The translations under genes and the position numbers were made by a program. Below are positions 42,298 to 50,690 of a stretch of 64,000 nucleotides of DNA, in pieces (positions within the stretch are counted from its first letter, which is position 1; each line of letters opens with the position of its first letter). The notes below the pieces were generated by a model. That model did no database searches, was not told where the DNA came from, and saw only the letters and a program-made list of their open reading frames with translations. This stretch comes from JACVRW01 sp963764665 (GTDB lineage: Bacteria; Actinomycetota; Thermoleophilia; Solirubrobacterales; Thermoleophilaceae): positions 1-64,000 of the forward strand of contig CAVXTL010000010.1 in NCBI GenBank assembly GCA_963764665.1, read 5' to 3'.

Positions 42298-42457
42298 ATG
42301 AGCAGTCCTGCAGCCGGCACCGTGGAGATGAAGCGAGGGACGGGCGCCCGGCGCGGACCCGAATCGCACCGACTACGGCTCGTTCGCCGCGTTCAGCGAT
42401 CCTGACGGGAACGGTTGGCTGCTCCAGGAGATCAAGACACGGCTCCCGGGCCGGTGA
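42298..42457 (+). pseudogene. Glyoxalase/VOC-family remnant with internal deletion
   Basis: The ATG at 42298, with an upstream CGGAGG, begins the VOC-like start MSSPAAGTVEMK. The reading frame then ends at a stop (42403), but another frame resumes the C-terminal VOC motif RTDYGSFAAFSDPDGNGW and LLQEIKTRLPGR, stopping at 42457. The middle of the gene (about 100 residues) and the frame are lost. The small helical gene that often accompanies VOC genes follows at 42495. Confidence 0.65.
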
Positions 42458-42494
42458 CCTGAACGTCAGTCACAGCACAGAGGAGGAATCACCG

Positions 42495-42686
42495 ATGGAC
42501 GTCGCGACCCTGGCAGGACTGCTGCAGGAGACGGGCGAGCACCACCACGCCTACGAGCAGAGCGGTCCGGAGCACAACTGGTGGGACTGGTATGCCGCCT
42601 ACCTGAACGCGCGTCAGGAGGGCAGCACGTCGGAGGAGGCCACCGAGATCGCCGCGCGTTACATGGACGGCGTGCTCTCGGCCTGA
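42495..42686 (+). CDS. Small conserved protein, former VOC partner
   Basis: A 63-residue acidic protein: LAGLLQETGEHHHAYEQSG, PEHNWWDWYAAYLNAR and EEATEIAARYMDGVL. Similar small proteins are often next to glyoxalase-like genes in actinobacteria; their role is not established. A strong Shine-Dalgarno (GAGGAGG at 42480) precedes the ATG, so it is still translated although the VOC gene before it is broken. It ends 7 bp from the convergent csoR stop. Confidence 0.7.
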   Translation: MDVATLAGLLQETGEHHHAYEQSGPEHNWWDWYAAYLNARQEGSTSEEATEIAARYMDGVLSA

Positions 42687-42693
42687 CCGAGTG

Positions 42694-42993
42694 CTAGCCG
42701 CGGCGCATCAGGCGGCCGACGGCGGCCATGAGCTCGTTGGTGAGGTCCTCGGGCTCCGCGTCGGAGGCGCCGCCGATCACGCAGTGGCGGGCGTGATCGT
42801 CGAGCAGCGATAGAGCCACCTTGTCGAGCGCCGCCTGGATGGCGCTGATCTGGGTGATGATGTCGATGCAGTAGCGGTCGTCCTCGACCATTCGCTCGAT
42901 CCCGCGGACCTGTCCCTCGATCCGCCGCAGGCGGTTCGCGACCTGATCCTTGGTGGCGCTGTATCCGTGCTTGCCGGTGGTGCTCGTAGCCAT
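42694..42993 (-). CDS. csoR: CsoR-family copper-sensing repressor
   Basis: A 99-residue metal-sensing repressor. Ligands are Cys42, His67 and Cys71, with the exact spacing (25 and 4) of the C-H-C copper(I) site of CsoR. The rest (ATKDQVANRLRRIEGQVRGI at the start of helix 1, CVIGGASDAEPEDLTNELM at the end) is typical. The protein would leave its operator upon binding Cu(I). Start ATG 42993 has a TACCAT box 7 nt upstream that overlaps the palindrome at 43004-43031, so the gene is autoregulated, and the divergent membrane gene is the obvious target. Confidence 0.93.
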   Translation of the reverse strand: MATSTTGKHGYSATKDQVANRLRRIEGQVRGIERMVEDDRYCIDIITQISAIQAALDKVALSLLDDHARHCVIGGASDAEPEDLTNELMAAVGRLMRRG

Positions 42994-43003
42994 TGCCGGG
43001 ATG

Positions 43004-43031
43004 GTAGCAGTACCCCCCGGGGGTATGCTAC
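43004..43031. promoter_or_regulatory. CsoR-type operator palindrome
   Basis: The core TACCCCC-C-GGGGGTA (43011-43025) has perfect 7-bp arms and is flanked by GTAGC and GCTAC arms offset by one base. It is the G/C-tract palindrome known for CsoR operators. The -10 boxes of csoR (minus, 43006-43001) and of the DUF4396 gene (plus, TATGCT at 43024-43029) both overlap its ends, so one bound repressor would block both. Confidence 0.8.
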
Positions 43032-43041
43032 GGTCCGCGTG

Positions 43042-44382
43042 ATGGAAGCGACCGCTCACGCGCATCACCACGAGATGCCCACGTCTGGACGGGCGCTCAC
43101 CGCCGTGGCGATCAGCGCCACGCTCCACTGCCTGACGGGCTGCGCGATCGGCGAGATCGCCGGCATGGCGATCGGGACCGCGCTCGGGTTCTCGAACTTC
43201 GCGACGATCGTGCTGGCGATCGCGCTGGCGTTCCTGTTCGGCTACACGCTGACCAGCATTCCGCTGTTGCGGGCCGGCTTGGCGCTCAGCGTGGTGATCC
43301 CGGTCGCGCTGGCCTCGGACACGCTCAGCATCGCGACGATGGAGGTGGTCGACAACCTGGTGCTGATCGCAATCCCTGGAGCGATGCACGCCGGGCTCGG
43401 CGACCTGTTGTTCTGGGGAAGCCTCGCGTTCGCGCTTGCGATCGCCGGGGTCGTTGCGGTGCCGGTCAACCGCTGGCTCATCGCACGCGGCAAGGGACAC
43501 GCAGTGGTCCACGAGACGGGCATCCACGGCGGCCCCTCACCGCGGCTGGTGGGGGTCGTGGCCACGGTCGCGTTCGTCTTCGGCACCACGGTGCTCGTCG
43601 CGGAGGCGTTCGACACCGACGAGGAGGCGCAGCACGGCGGCGGTCATGGAGCCACGAGCGCACACGGCGGCCAGGGCGGCGCGGATCCGGTGCGAGGCCT
43701 GTTCCCCACGAGCGACGGGATGACGATGCAGCTCGCCACCAGCCACCTGCAGCCCGGTCAGCCCGAGGTGCTGCGCTTCCAGATCATCGGGCCGAGCGGC
43801 ACGCCTGTGCGCGGCTACGAGGTCGAGCACGAGAAGCGGATGCACCTGATTCTCGCGCGCAACGACCTGACCGGCTTCCAGCACCTCCACCCGACGCTCG
43901 GCGCCGATGGCAGCTGGACCACTCCGGTGACGGTCGCCGAGCCGGGCAGCTACCGGGTGTTCGCCGACTTCAAGCGTCAGGGGGCCAACCAGACCCTGGC
44001 CACCGATCTGACGGTCGACGGGGCCACCGAGCAGCTACCGCTGCCCGCACCCGCCACCACCGCGACGGCCGAGGGCGGCTACAGGGTCAGCCTGAAGGGC
44101 GCCGGCTCACAGGTCGGCCGCGAAGCGCCGCTCGCGTTCACGATCACCCGCGGCGGCCAAACGGTCGACACCGAGCCCTACCTCGGCGCCGGCGGTCATC
44201 TCGTGGCGCTCCGAGAAGGGGACCTCGCGTTCCTGCACGTCCATCCGAGCGAGCACGGCCAGGGGCGCGCGGTTCGCTTCGAGACCGAGTTCCCCACCCC
44301 GGGCAGATACCGGCTGTTCCTCCAGTTCAAGGACGGTGGGAACGTCCACACGGCAGCGTTCACGCGCGCGGTTTCGCGATGA
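43042..44382 (+). CDS. DUF4396 membrane domain fused to copper-linked extracytoplasmic domain
   Basis: A 446-residue protein. The N-terminal 210 residues are a DUF4396-type membrane domain with five or six helices, a His-rich start (HAHHHEM) and a Cys pair (HCLTGC). A His-rich linker (HGGGHGATSAHGG) leads to a soluble domain of about 225 residues in two beta-rich halves, ending with YLGAGGHLVALREGDLAFLH and YRLFLQFKDGG, a type seen next to copper genes. The two parts are usually separate proteins. The CsoR operator suggests a role in copper handling. GTG 43039, 9 nt after the TATGCT box, is an alternative start. Confidence 0.8.
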   Translation: MEATAHAHHHEMPTSGRALTAVAISATLHCLTGCAIGEIAGMAIGTALGFSNFATIVLAIALAFLFGYTLTSIPLLRAGLALSVVIPVALASDTLSIATMEVVDNLVLIAIPGAMHAGLGDLLFWGSLAFALAIAGVVAVPVNRWLIARGKGHAVVHETGIHGGPSPRLVGVVATVAFVFGTTVLVAEAFDTDEEAQHGGGHGATSAHGGQGGADPVRGLFPTSDGMTMQLATSHLQPGQPEVLRFQIIGPSGTPVRGYEVEHEKRMHLILARNDLTGFQHLHPTLGADGSWTTPVTVAEPGSYRVFADFKRQGANQTLATDLTVDGATEQLPLPAPATTATAEGGYRVSLKGAGSQVGREAPLAFTITRGGQTVDTEPYLGAGGHLVALREGDLAFLHVHPSEHGQGRAVRFETEFPTPGRYRLFLQFKDGGNVHTAAFTRAVSR

Positions 44383-44422
44383 GCTGAAGACCCCGGTGGG
44401 GTCCCGGGTGCTCCACGGCGTC

Positions 44423-45580
44423 ATGATGGCCACCATGGTTGAGCGAGCGGCAACCCCCAGGATCTCGGAGTTCCGGCGCCGCCTCATCCGGGTCACACAG
44501 GCGCTGACGAGTCCGCTTCTGCCAGACGATTACGTCGCGCTGATCAACCCGATGTGGTCCACGCGGGAGCTGCAGGGCGAGGTGGTGCGCGTGAAACCGG
44601 AGACGTCCCACTCCGCGACCGTGGCGATCCGGCCCAATTTCTCCTGGCCGGGACACCAGGCCGGCCAGTACCTGCGCATCGGGGTCGAGCTCGACGGCGT
44701 GCGGCACTGGCGCGCCTACACCCTCACCTCCGATCCGAGCCATCCGGAGGGCCTTGTGAGCATCTCGGTCCGCTACGTGGAGGAGGGCAGGATGTCGCCC
44801 TTCTTCACGCGCGAGGCGGGGCCCGGCTCGGTCGTCTACCTGGGCGAGGTCGAGGGCACGTTCACGGTCCCCGAGCCGGTTCCCAGGAAGCTGCTCTTCA
44901 TCAGCGCCGGCAGCGGGGTCACGCCGATCTTCAGCCTGCTCAGGGAGCTCGAGCGCCGCGACGCGCTCACCGACGTCTTCCACCTGCACTGCGAGCGCAC
45001 CGCGGACGAGATCATGTTCGGGCGGCTCTTCCAGCGGATGCAGGGGCGCCATCCCGGCTATCGCAGGAGCGAGCACCTCAGCTCCGAGAGGGGACGGATC
45101 GCTCCCACCGACCTCGACGCGCTGTGCCCGGACTGGCGCGAGCGCGAGAGCTTCCTCTCCGGCCCCCCGGGCATGCTCGAGGCGATGAGCGCGCACTGGA
45201 GCGCGGAGGGCGTGCGTGAAAGGCTGCGCATGGAGCACTTCCAGCCGTACGTGGGCGACGGTGGCGGCGAGGAGCTGGGGGAGGGTGGCACCGTTCGCTT
45301 CAGGGTCACCGACTTCGAGGCGCGGTGCGACGGGGCCACGTCGATCCTGGTCGCGGGCGAGCAGGCGGGCGGGCAGCTCACGTATGGATGCCGGATGGGG
45401 GTGTGCCACACCTGTATCTGCAAGCTGGTGAGCGGCAGGGTGAGGGACCTCCGCAGCGGCGAGGTTCACGGTGAGCAGGGCGAGATGATCCGCATCTGCA
45501 TCAACACGCCGGAGGGCCACGTGGAGCTCGACGAGGGACGGGTCGTGATGACTGGAACACAAACGAGGAGCAAGAAATGA
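44423..45580 (+). CDS. Flavodoxin/ferredoxin-type reductase with 2Fe-2S domain
   Basis: A 385-residue electron-transfer protein. It has an FAD-binding domain (WRAYTLTSDPS), an NAD(P)H-binding domain (FISAGSGVTPIFSLLRELE) and a C-terminal plant-type 2Fe-2S domain with YGCRMGVCHTCICKL. It resembles the mycobacterial desaturase reductase Rv3230c, and the desaturase gene follows with a four-base overlap (ATGA), so it most likely supplies electrons to it. Several ATG codons lie at 44423-44435; I use the first. It follows the DUF4396 gene by 40 bp and could be expressed with it. Confidence 0.88.
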   Translation: MMATMVERAATPRISEFRRRLIRVTQALTSPLLPDDYVALINPMWSTRELQGEVVRVKPETSHSATVAIRPNFSWPGHQAGQYLRIGVELDGVRHWRAYTLTSDPSHPEGLVSISVRYVEEGRMSPFFTREAGPGSVVYLGEVEGTFTVPEPVPRKLLFISAGSGVTPIFSLLRELERRDALTDVFHLHCERTADEIMFGRLFQRMQGRHPGYRRSEHLSSERGRIAPTDLDALCPDWRERESFLSGPPGMLEAMSAHWSAEGVRERLRMEHFQPYVGDGGGEELGEGGTVRFRVTDFEARCDGATSILVAGEQAGGQLTYGCRMGVCHTCICKLVSGRVRDLRSGEVHGEQGEMIRICINTPEGHVELDEGRVVMTGTQTRSKK

Positions 45581-46983
45581 CGAACGCGCCCGCCGCGAAC
45601 GGGAACCCCCTGCACCGGCTGACGCCGGAGCAGATCGAGGAGCTCGGGCGGGAGTTCCAGGCCATCCACGACGAGGTCTACGCCGACCTGGGCGCGGAGG
45701 ACGCCCACTACATCCGCTCGATGATCCAGTTCCAGCGCCGCCTGGCCACGGTCGGCCGGGTCGAGCTGATCGCCTCGCGCGCTCCGGCGGCCTGGCTGCT
45801 GGGCACGCTGACGCTGTCGGCGGCCAAGATCCTCGAGAACATGGAGATCGGCCACAACGTCCTGCACGGCCAGTGGGACTGGATGAACGATCCCAACATC
45901 CACTCGTCGATCTGGGACTGGGACACGGCGTCGCCGGCGGCGGCGTGGAAGCACTCCCACAACTTCGTTCACCACACGTACACGAACATCGTCGGCAAGG
46001 ACAAGGACGTCGGCTACGAGATCCTTCGCGTGGATCCCAAGCAGGCCTGGCACCCGATGTACCTGCTGCAGCCCTTCTACAACGTGCTGCTGGCGGCGCT
46101 CTTCGAGTGGGGGGTGGCCACCCACGACCTCGACTTCGAGGCGATCCGCAAGGGGACCAAGCCCAAGGAGCAGGTGAGGGAGGAGGTCAGGGAGATCCTC
46201 CGCAAGGGGCGCCGCCAGATTGTCAAGGACTACGTGGCCTGGCCGCTCGTGTCCGGCGTGGTGATGACGGCGATCGAGCTGGCGTCGATCGCGGCATTCG
46301 GCCAGCCGGCGCAGGAGCGCCGCAAGCCGCTGAAGGCGCGCCTTCGGAGGGGCGTCAAGGAAGCGGGCCCCCCGCGGGGGTCGCGCCTGGAGCGCGAGTT
46401 GGTGCGCCGCCTGCGCGGGGACGCCGCGGGAAGCGTGGGCATTCGCTTGGCGGACACCGGCGCGGTGCTAGCGCGCCTGATCGAGCGGCGCTCCTTCCGC
46501 GAGCCCTTCCGCAGGACGTTGACGGCCAACCTGACCGCCAACTTCATCCGCAACGTGTGGTCCTACGCGATCATCTTCTGCGGCCACTTCCCCGACCAGG
46601 CCTACACGTTCACCGAGGAAGAGGTCGAGGGGGAGACCCGCGGCGGCTGGTACGTGCGCCAGCTGATCGGGGCGGTGAACATCGAGGGCGGCCCGTTCTT
46701 CCACGTGATGAGCGGCAACCTCTCCTACCAGGTCGAGCACCACCTCTTCCCGGACATGCCGAGCTCGCGCTACCAGCAGATCGCCCCGCGCGTGCGCAAG
46801 ATCTGCGAGCGCTACGACCTCCCGTACAACACGGGACCGTTCGGCAAGCAGCTCGGGTCGGTGCAGAGGACGCTGCTGCGCCTGGCCTTCCCCGGCGGTG
46901 CGCCACGACCCAAGCCCGGCCCGCACCGCGAGCCGGCGGAGACCGAGGCCACCTCCGAGGCGGCCGTGCCGGCGTTCCCGTGA
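45577..46983 (+). CDS. Fatty-acid desaturase (DesA3-like) with an insert
   Basis: Membrane di-iron enzyme that introduces a double bond into acyl chains. Histidine boxes are HNVLH (93-97), HNFVHH (128-133) and VEHH (386-389), all present. It resembles mycobacterial DesA3 and forms a unit with the upstream reductase. Between the transmembrane segments, residues 241-314 (about nt 46297-46518) form an Arg-rich stretch (ERRKPLKARLRRG, RLERELVRRLRGD) that I do not expect in this family, where a short loop is normal. The frame is intact, so this may be an in-frame insertion. The C-terminal 40 residues are proline-rich. Confidence 0.88.
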   Translation: MTNAPAANGNPLHRLTPEQIEELGREFQAIHDEVYADLGAEDAHYIRSMIQFQRRLATVGRVELIASRAPAAWLLGTLTLSAAKILENMEIGHNVLHGQWDWMNDPNIHSSIWDWDTASPAAAWKHSHNFVHHTYTNIVGKDKDVGYEILRVDPKQAWHPMYLLQPFYNVLLAALFEWGVATHDLDFEAIRKGTKPKEQVREEVREILRKGRRQIVKDYVAWPLVSGVVMTAIELASIAAFGQPAQERRKPLKARLRRGVKEAGPPRGSRLERELVRRLRGDAAGSVGIRLADTGAVLARLIERRSFREPFRRTLTANLTANFIRNVWSYAIIFCGHFPDQAYTFTEEEVEGETRGGWYVRQLIGAVNIEGGPFFHVMSGNLSYQVEHHLFPDMPSSRYQQIAPRVRKICERYDLPYNTGPFGKQLGSVQRTLLRLAFPGGAPRPKPGPHREPAETEATSEAAVPAFP

Positions 46984-46986
46984 TCG

Positions 46987-47520
46987 TCAGGACCCCGGGA
47001 GGTACGTGAGGAGCACGACACCGGAGTCGAACCGCTTCATGTCATCGAGCTCCAGTCGGACGGTCCCCCTGTCGCCGAGCACGTGGACGTTTCCCTCGCC
47101 CCAGACGATCGGGTTCACGTAGACCTCGTACTCGTCGATCAGGCCCTTCTCGGCCAGGGCGTAGGCGAAGTCGCCGCTCCCGTGCATGAACAGGTCACCG
47201 TCGACCGCGTCCTTGAGCTTCGGGATCGAGTCCTCGAGGTCCCCCTCCAGCAGGGTCGCGTTCCACTCGAGATCGCCGGTCAGGGTGTTGGACCCGACGT
47301 ACTTCGGCATCGGGTTGACCATGTCCGCCCACTTGCCCGACTCGCTCGGCCAATAGCCCGCCAGCCCCTCGTAGGTCTTGCGGCCCAGCACCAGCCCGCT
47401 GGATCTCGCCTGGCGCTCGAACGAGTACTCGGCGTGGTCCCCGCCCTCCTGTACCCACTCGCCGACCGGGTCTATGACGCCGTCGAGGGTGGCCTGCGTG
47501 GTTGCGATCAGCTTTCCCAT
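46987..47520 (-). CDS. Dihydrofolate reductase-family protein (RibD C-terminal type)
   Basis: A 177-residue protein of the RibD-C/DHFR-like family. The motifs are TTQATLDGVIDPV, LVLGRKTYEGLAGYWP, HGSGDFAYALAEKGLIDEY and VNPIVWGEG. Members reduce pteridine- or pyrimidine-like compounds or have unknown function; it is not a FolA dihydrofolate reductase. The ATG has a clear AAGGAG Shine-Dalgarno. It is convergent to the desaturase with a gap of 3 bp, so no separate terminator fits there. Confidence 0.85.
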   Translation of the reverse strand: MGKLIATTQATLDGVIDPVGEWVQEGGDHAEYSFERQARSSGLVLGRKTYEGLAGYWPSESGKWADMVNPMPKYVGSNTLTGDLEWNATLLEGDLEDSIPKLKDAVDGDLFMHGSGDFAYALAEKGLIDEYEVYVNPIVWGEGNVHVLGDRGTVRLELDDMKRFDSGVVLLTYLPGS

Positions 47521-47629
47521 TTTCGATCTCCTTGGTCACGGGAGCTCCGTCTGAGGCCCCTTTACCCATAAGACCAACGGGGGCGCGCGGATTAAGCGCT
47601 CCGGATGGCGATGTGCGCAGTCAGGCCCA

Positions 47630-47635
47630 TAGGCT
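47630..47635 (+). promoter_or_regulatory. -10 box of M28 peptidase gene, leaderless geometry
   Basis: TAGGCT ends 7 nt before GTG 47643, which sets the start; the frame is open further upstream. Confidence 0.55.
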
Positions 47636-47642
47636 GCCGCCC

Positions 47643-48824
47643 GTGGCGACGCAGGCGACGCTCCGGGAGGTGGTCGAGGCGCTGGCGCCGCTCGAGCGGC
47701 GCGCCGGGTCGGCCGGGGAGCGGGAGGCCGCCGAGTGGATCGTCGCGCGGCTCGGAGCGGCGGGGGCGGGGAACGCCCGCGTGGAGGAAGCGACCTTCCT
47801 GGACGGGTACGCGCCGCTGATCGGCGTCCTCTGCGCCGCCGCGGCGGCGTCCGGTGTGGCTGCGCTCAGGAGCCCGCGCGTCCGGATGCCTGCGGCCGCC
47901 GTGGCCCTCGCCGCGGCGTCGGCGATCGCCGACGACGTCTCGAACGGTCCTCGTGTGGCGCGCCGGGCCGTGCAGCGGCCGAAGCCCACGCAGAACGTGG
48001 TGGCGGAGGTGGGGGATCTCACGGCGGACCGCACGCTCGTCGTGATGGCGCACCACGACGCCGCGCCCACCGGGCTGTTCTTCGACCAGAGCGCCCAGGA
48101 GTGGTTCGGCCGCCGCTTCCCCGCGGTGCTCGAGCGCCAGCGCACGACGTTCCCGAACTGGTGGCTGACGCTGGCCGGCCCGGTGCTGATCGCCCTCGGC
48201 GCCGTGGCTCGCCGGCGCGGCCTGGTCAGGGCCGGGGCGATCTCGAGCGCCACGTCCGCGGCGGCGCTCGCCGACATCGCGCGCAGCCCGATCGTGCCCG
48301 GCGCGAACGACAACCTCACCGCGGTCGCCGTGCTGGTCGCCCTCGCCGAGCGGCTGCGCGAGCGACCGCTCGAGGGGATCCGCGTGCTGCTCGTCTCGCT
48401 CGGCGCTGAGGAGGTCTGCCAGGGCGGCATCTACGGGTTCGGGGAGCGCCACTTCCCGGAGCTCGATCGTGATCGGACCTGGTTCCTGAACGTGGAGACC
48501 GTAGGCTCGCCCAACCTGGTGCTGATGGAAGGGGAGGGGACGGTGGTGATGGAGGACTACCGCGACGAGCCGTTCAGGGACCTTGTCGCCCAGGTGGCCG
48601 AGCGGGCCGGCGTGCCGCTTCGGCGCGGGATGCGCTGGCGCAACAGCACCGACTCCGTGATCCCCAACCGCGCCGGCTTCCGGATCGCGACGCTCGCCTC
48701 CATGAACCGTTACAACGCGATGTCCAACTACCACCTGATGTCCGACACGCCGGAGAACGTGTCCTACGGCACTGTCGAGCAGGCGGTCGCCGTCACCGAA
48801 AGGCTCGCACGAGCGCTGGCGTGA
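47643..48824 (+). CDS. M28-family zinc peptidase with membrane segments
   Basis: A 393-residue peptidase. The zinc ligands fit VMAHHDA, PGANDNLTAV, SLGAEEV and NYHLMSDTPENVSY, as in M28 aminopeptidases. Two to three hydrophobic segments (about 60-110 and 185-215) suggest membrane attachment with the domain broken up by them, as in related actinobacterial proteins. The peptide substrate is unknown. GTG 47643 is preceded by a TAGGCT box. It is monocistronic. Confidence 0.85.
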   Translation: MATQATLREVVEALAPLERRAGSAGEREAAEWIVARLGAAGAGNARVEEATFLDGYAPLIGVLCAAAAASGVAALRSPRVRMPAAAVALAAASAIADDVSNGPRVARRAVQRPKPTQNVVAEVGDLTADRTLVVMAHHDAAPTGLFFDQSAQEWFGRRFPAVLERQRTTFPNWWLTLAGPVLIALGAVARRRGLVRAGAISSATSAAALADIARSPIVPGANDNLTAVAVLVALAERLRERPLEGIRVLLVSLGAEEVCQGGIYGFGERHFPELDRDRTWFLNVETVGSPNLVLMEGEGTVVMEDYRDEPFRDLVAQVAERAGVPLRRGMRWRNSTDSVIPNRAGFRIATLASMNRYNAMSNYHLMSDTPENVSYGTVEQAVAVTERLARALA

Positions 48825-48856
48825 AACGCCGGCCCATGCGGTCCGCGTGATTCCAT

Positions 48857-49378
48857 ATGCGCCACGACATGACCTCCAGATCCGACTTCAGCGACGAAGA
48901 GTGGGCCCGGCTCGGCCGCGCCCCGCTGCTGGCGGGCCTCGCGGTCTCGCTCTCGGATCCCGGGGGGCCGATTGAGTTGGTCAAGGAGTCCCGCGCCGCG
49001 CTGAAGACGGTGCTCGAGGCGACGCGCGAGGGGAGCTTCGGCCAGTTCGTTCAGTCGGTGGCCGATGACGTGGCCGCAAAGGCAAAGCGACGCGAGAATC
49101 CGCTGGCCGGGTTCTCCCCGGACCGTCGCCGGGCTAGTGAGGAGATCCTCGACGAGCTGCGGTCCGTCTACGCCCTGGTGGTCGCCAAGGCCGGCGAGGC
49201 GGACGTGGAGGACTACCGCGAGTGGGTCAGGACGGCCTCACAGCGGGCGGCGCTCGCCGCCAAGGAAGGCGGCTTCCTCGGGGTCGGCGGGACCCGCGTC
49301 AGCGAGCGCGAGGAGCAGATGCTCGAGACGCTCGGCGAGGTGTTCGGAGTTCCGCGGGACACGCCGCCCCGTTCCTGA
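48857..49378 (+). CDS. Unknown soluble helical protein
   Basis: A 173-residue mostly helical protein with the start SDEEWARLGRAPLLAGLAVSLSDPGG, a pattern I know from many actinobacterial hypothetical proteins, and the end SEREEQMLETLGEVFGV. No function is known. The start may be ATG 48857 or ATG 48869; neither has a Shine-Dalgarno, and the sequence CCATAT just upstream could be part of a -10 box. It runs convergent to the epoxide hydrolase gene with a 19-bp gap. Confidence 0.7.
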   Translation: MRHDMTSRSDFSDEEWARLGRAPLLAGLAVSLSDPGGPIELVKESRAALKTVLEATREGSFGQFVQSVADDVAAKAKRRENPLAGFSPDRRRASEEILDELRSVYALVVAKAGEADVEDYREWVRTASQRAALAAKEGGFLGVGGTRVSEREEQMLETLGEVFGVPRDTPPRS

Positions 49379-49397
49379 GGTCCGCAGTGTTTCGTCG

Positions 49398-50597
49398 TCA
49401 GCGCAGTGAGCTGAATGCAGCCCGCAGCTCGGTGGAGAAGAGCTCCGGCTCCTCCCAGGCGGCGAAGTGGCCGCCCCTGTCGGCCTCGTTGAAGTAACTG
49501 AGGCCCGGGTAGACCGCCTCGACCCAACTGCGAGGGGAAGCCCAGATCTCGCCGGGGAACGTCGTGAAGCCGACCGGAACCGAGACCGGCGGAGGAGCCC
49601 CGCCCGACGCAAGCAGTGCGGCCAGCGCTCGTCCGTCCTCCCAGTACGACCGGGCCGTAGATGCTCCGGTGCCGGTCAGCCAGTAGAGCGTGATGTTGTC
49701 GACGATGTTGTCTCGGGTGAGATTGCCCACGGGCTCCCCGTCGACGAACGCGCGGGAGATCTTGACGTAGCTGTCCGTGTCGTGATCGAGCAGCCAGGCC
49801 GCCAGCCCGATGGGTGAATCCAGCAGCGAGTAGCCGATCGTCTGCGGCCGCGTGGCCATCTCCAGGAAGTAGCCGAAGCCGTCTTCCCTGAAGGTCGCGA
49901 GCGCCTCGCCCGCTGCGCGTTCCTGTTCGGATTCCCTGGGCAGGTGATCGCCGATTGCGAGCACCGCCGTGAGCAGGTTCAGGTGGAAGCCGACCAAACC
50001 CTCGACCGCCTGGCGGCCCATCAGGTCCGTGACGAGGGCACCGACGTCGCCGCCCTGGGCGACATAGCGGGTGTAGCCGAGGCGATGCATCAGCTCCGCC
50101 CACGCGCGCGCGGTGCGGCCTGCGTCCCAGCCGAGCTCGGCCGGCTCACCGGAGAATCCGTACCCGGGCAGGGACGGCAGCACCAGGTGGAATGCGTCCT
50201 CGGCGGTGCCGCCGTGAGCGGTCGGGTCGGTCAGCGGGCCCACGGTCTCCAGCAGCTCGATGACGGAGCCGGGCCAGCCGTGCGTCATGACCAGCGGCAA
50301 CGCATTCTCGTGCCGCGACCTCACGTGGATGAAGTGGATCTCGACCCCGTCGATCTCCGTCGTGCACTGCGGCAGCGCGTTCAGTCTCGCCTCGACCCTG
50401 CCCCAGTCGTAGTCGGTCGTCCAGTGCTTGGCGAGCGCCTGCAGCGTCGCCAGCTGCACGCCCTGCGACCGGTCGGCCACGAGCTCTGCGGAGGGCCAGC
50501 GCGTCGCGGCGATGCGGCGGTTCAGCTCAGCGAGCTGCTCCTCCGGGATGTCGATCCGGAACGGGCGGATGGCAGTTGCATCGGCGGTGACGGACAT
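49398..50597 (-). CDS. Epoxide hydrolase-family protein
   Basis: A 399-residue alpha/beta hydrolase of the EHN-type epoxide hydrolase group. The family N-terminal domain (FRIDIPEEQLAELNRRIAATRW) precedes the core with the HGWP oxyanion motif (THGWPGSVIELLE), the nucleophile Asp in QGGDVGAL and the base His in GGHFAAWEEPELF; a Tyr in SYWEDG may activate the epoxide. The substrate is unknown. It follows the NTF2-like genes after 93 bp on the same strand, and the three may be expressed together. Confidence 0.88.
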   Translation of the reverse strand: MSVTADATAIRPFRIDIPEEQLAELNRRIAATRWPSAELVADRSQGVQLATLQALAKHWTTDYDWGRVEARLNALPQCTTEIDGVEIHFIHVRSRHENALPLVMTHGWPGSVIELLETVGPLTDPTAHGGTAEDAFHLVLPSLPGYGFSGEPAELGWDAGRTARAWAELMHRLGYTRYVAQGGDVGALVTDLMGRQAVEGLVGFHLNLLTAVLAIGDHLPRESEQERAAGEALATFREDGFGYFLEMATRPQTIGYSLLDSPIGLAAWLLDHDTDSYVKISRAFVDGEPVGNLTRDNIVDNITLYWLTGTGASTARSYWEDGRALAALLASGGAPPPVSVPVGFTTFPGEIWASPRSWVEAVYPGLSYFNEADRGGHFAAWEEPELFSTELRAAFSSLR

Positions 50598-50690
50598 GGT
50601 GGCGCTCCTCGGCTCGCTGACGGAGGAAGCCTAGCCTCGTGTCAGCGCGTCGCGCCCGTGAAACACCCTGGTCCCTCATCAGTAGCCGCG

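Noticed and set aside
42126..42320. Short minus-strand frame between the EAL and VOC remnants
   Set aside because: It is the antisense frame of the remnants and has no homology-like pattern or ribosome site.
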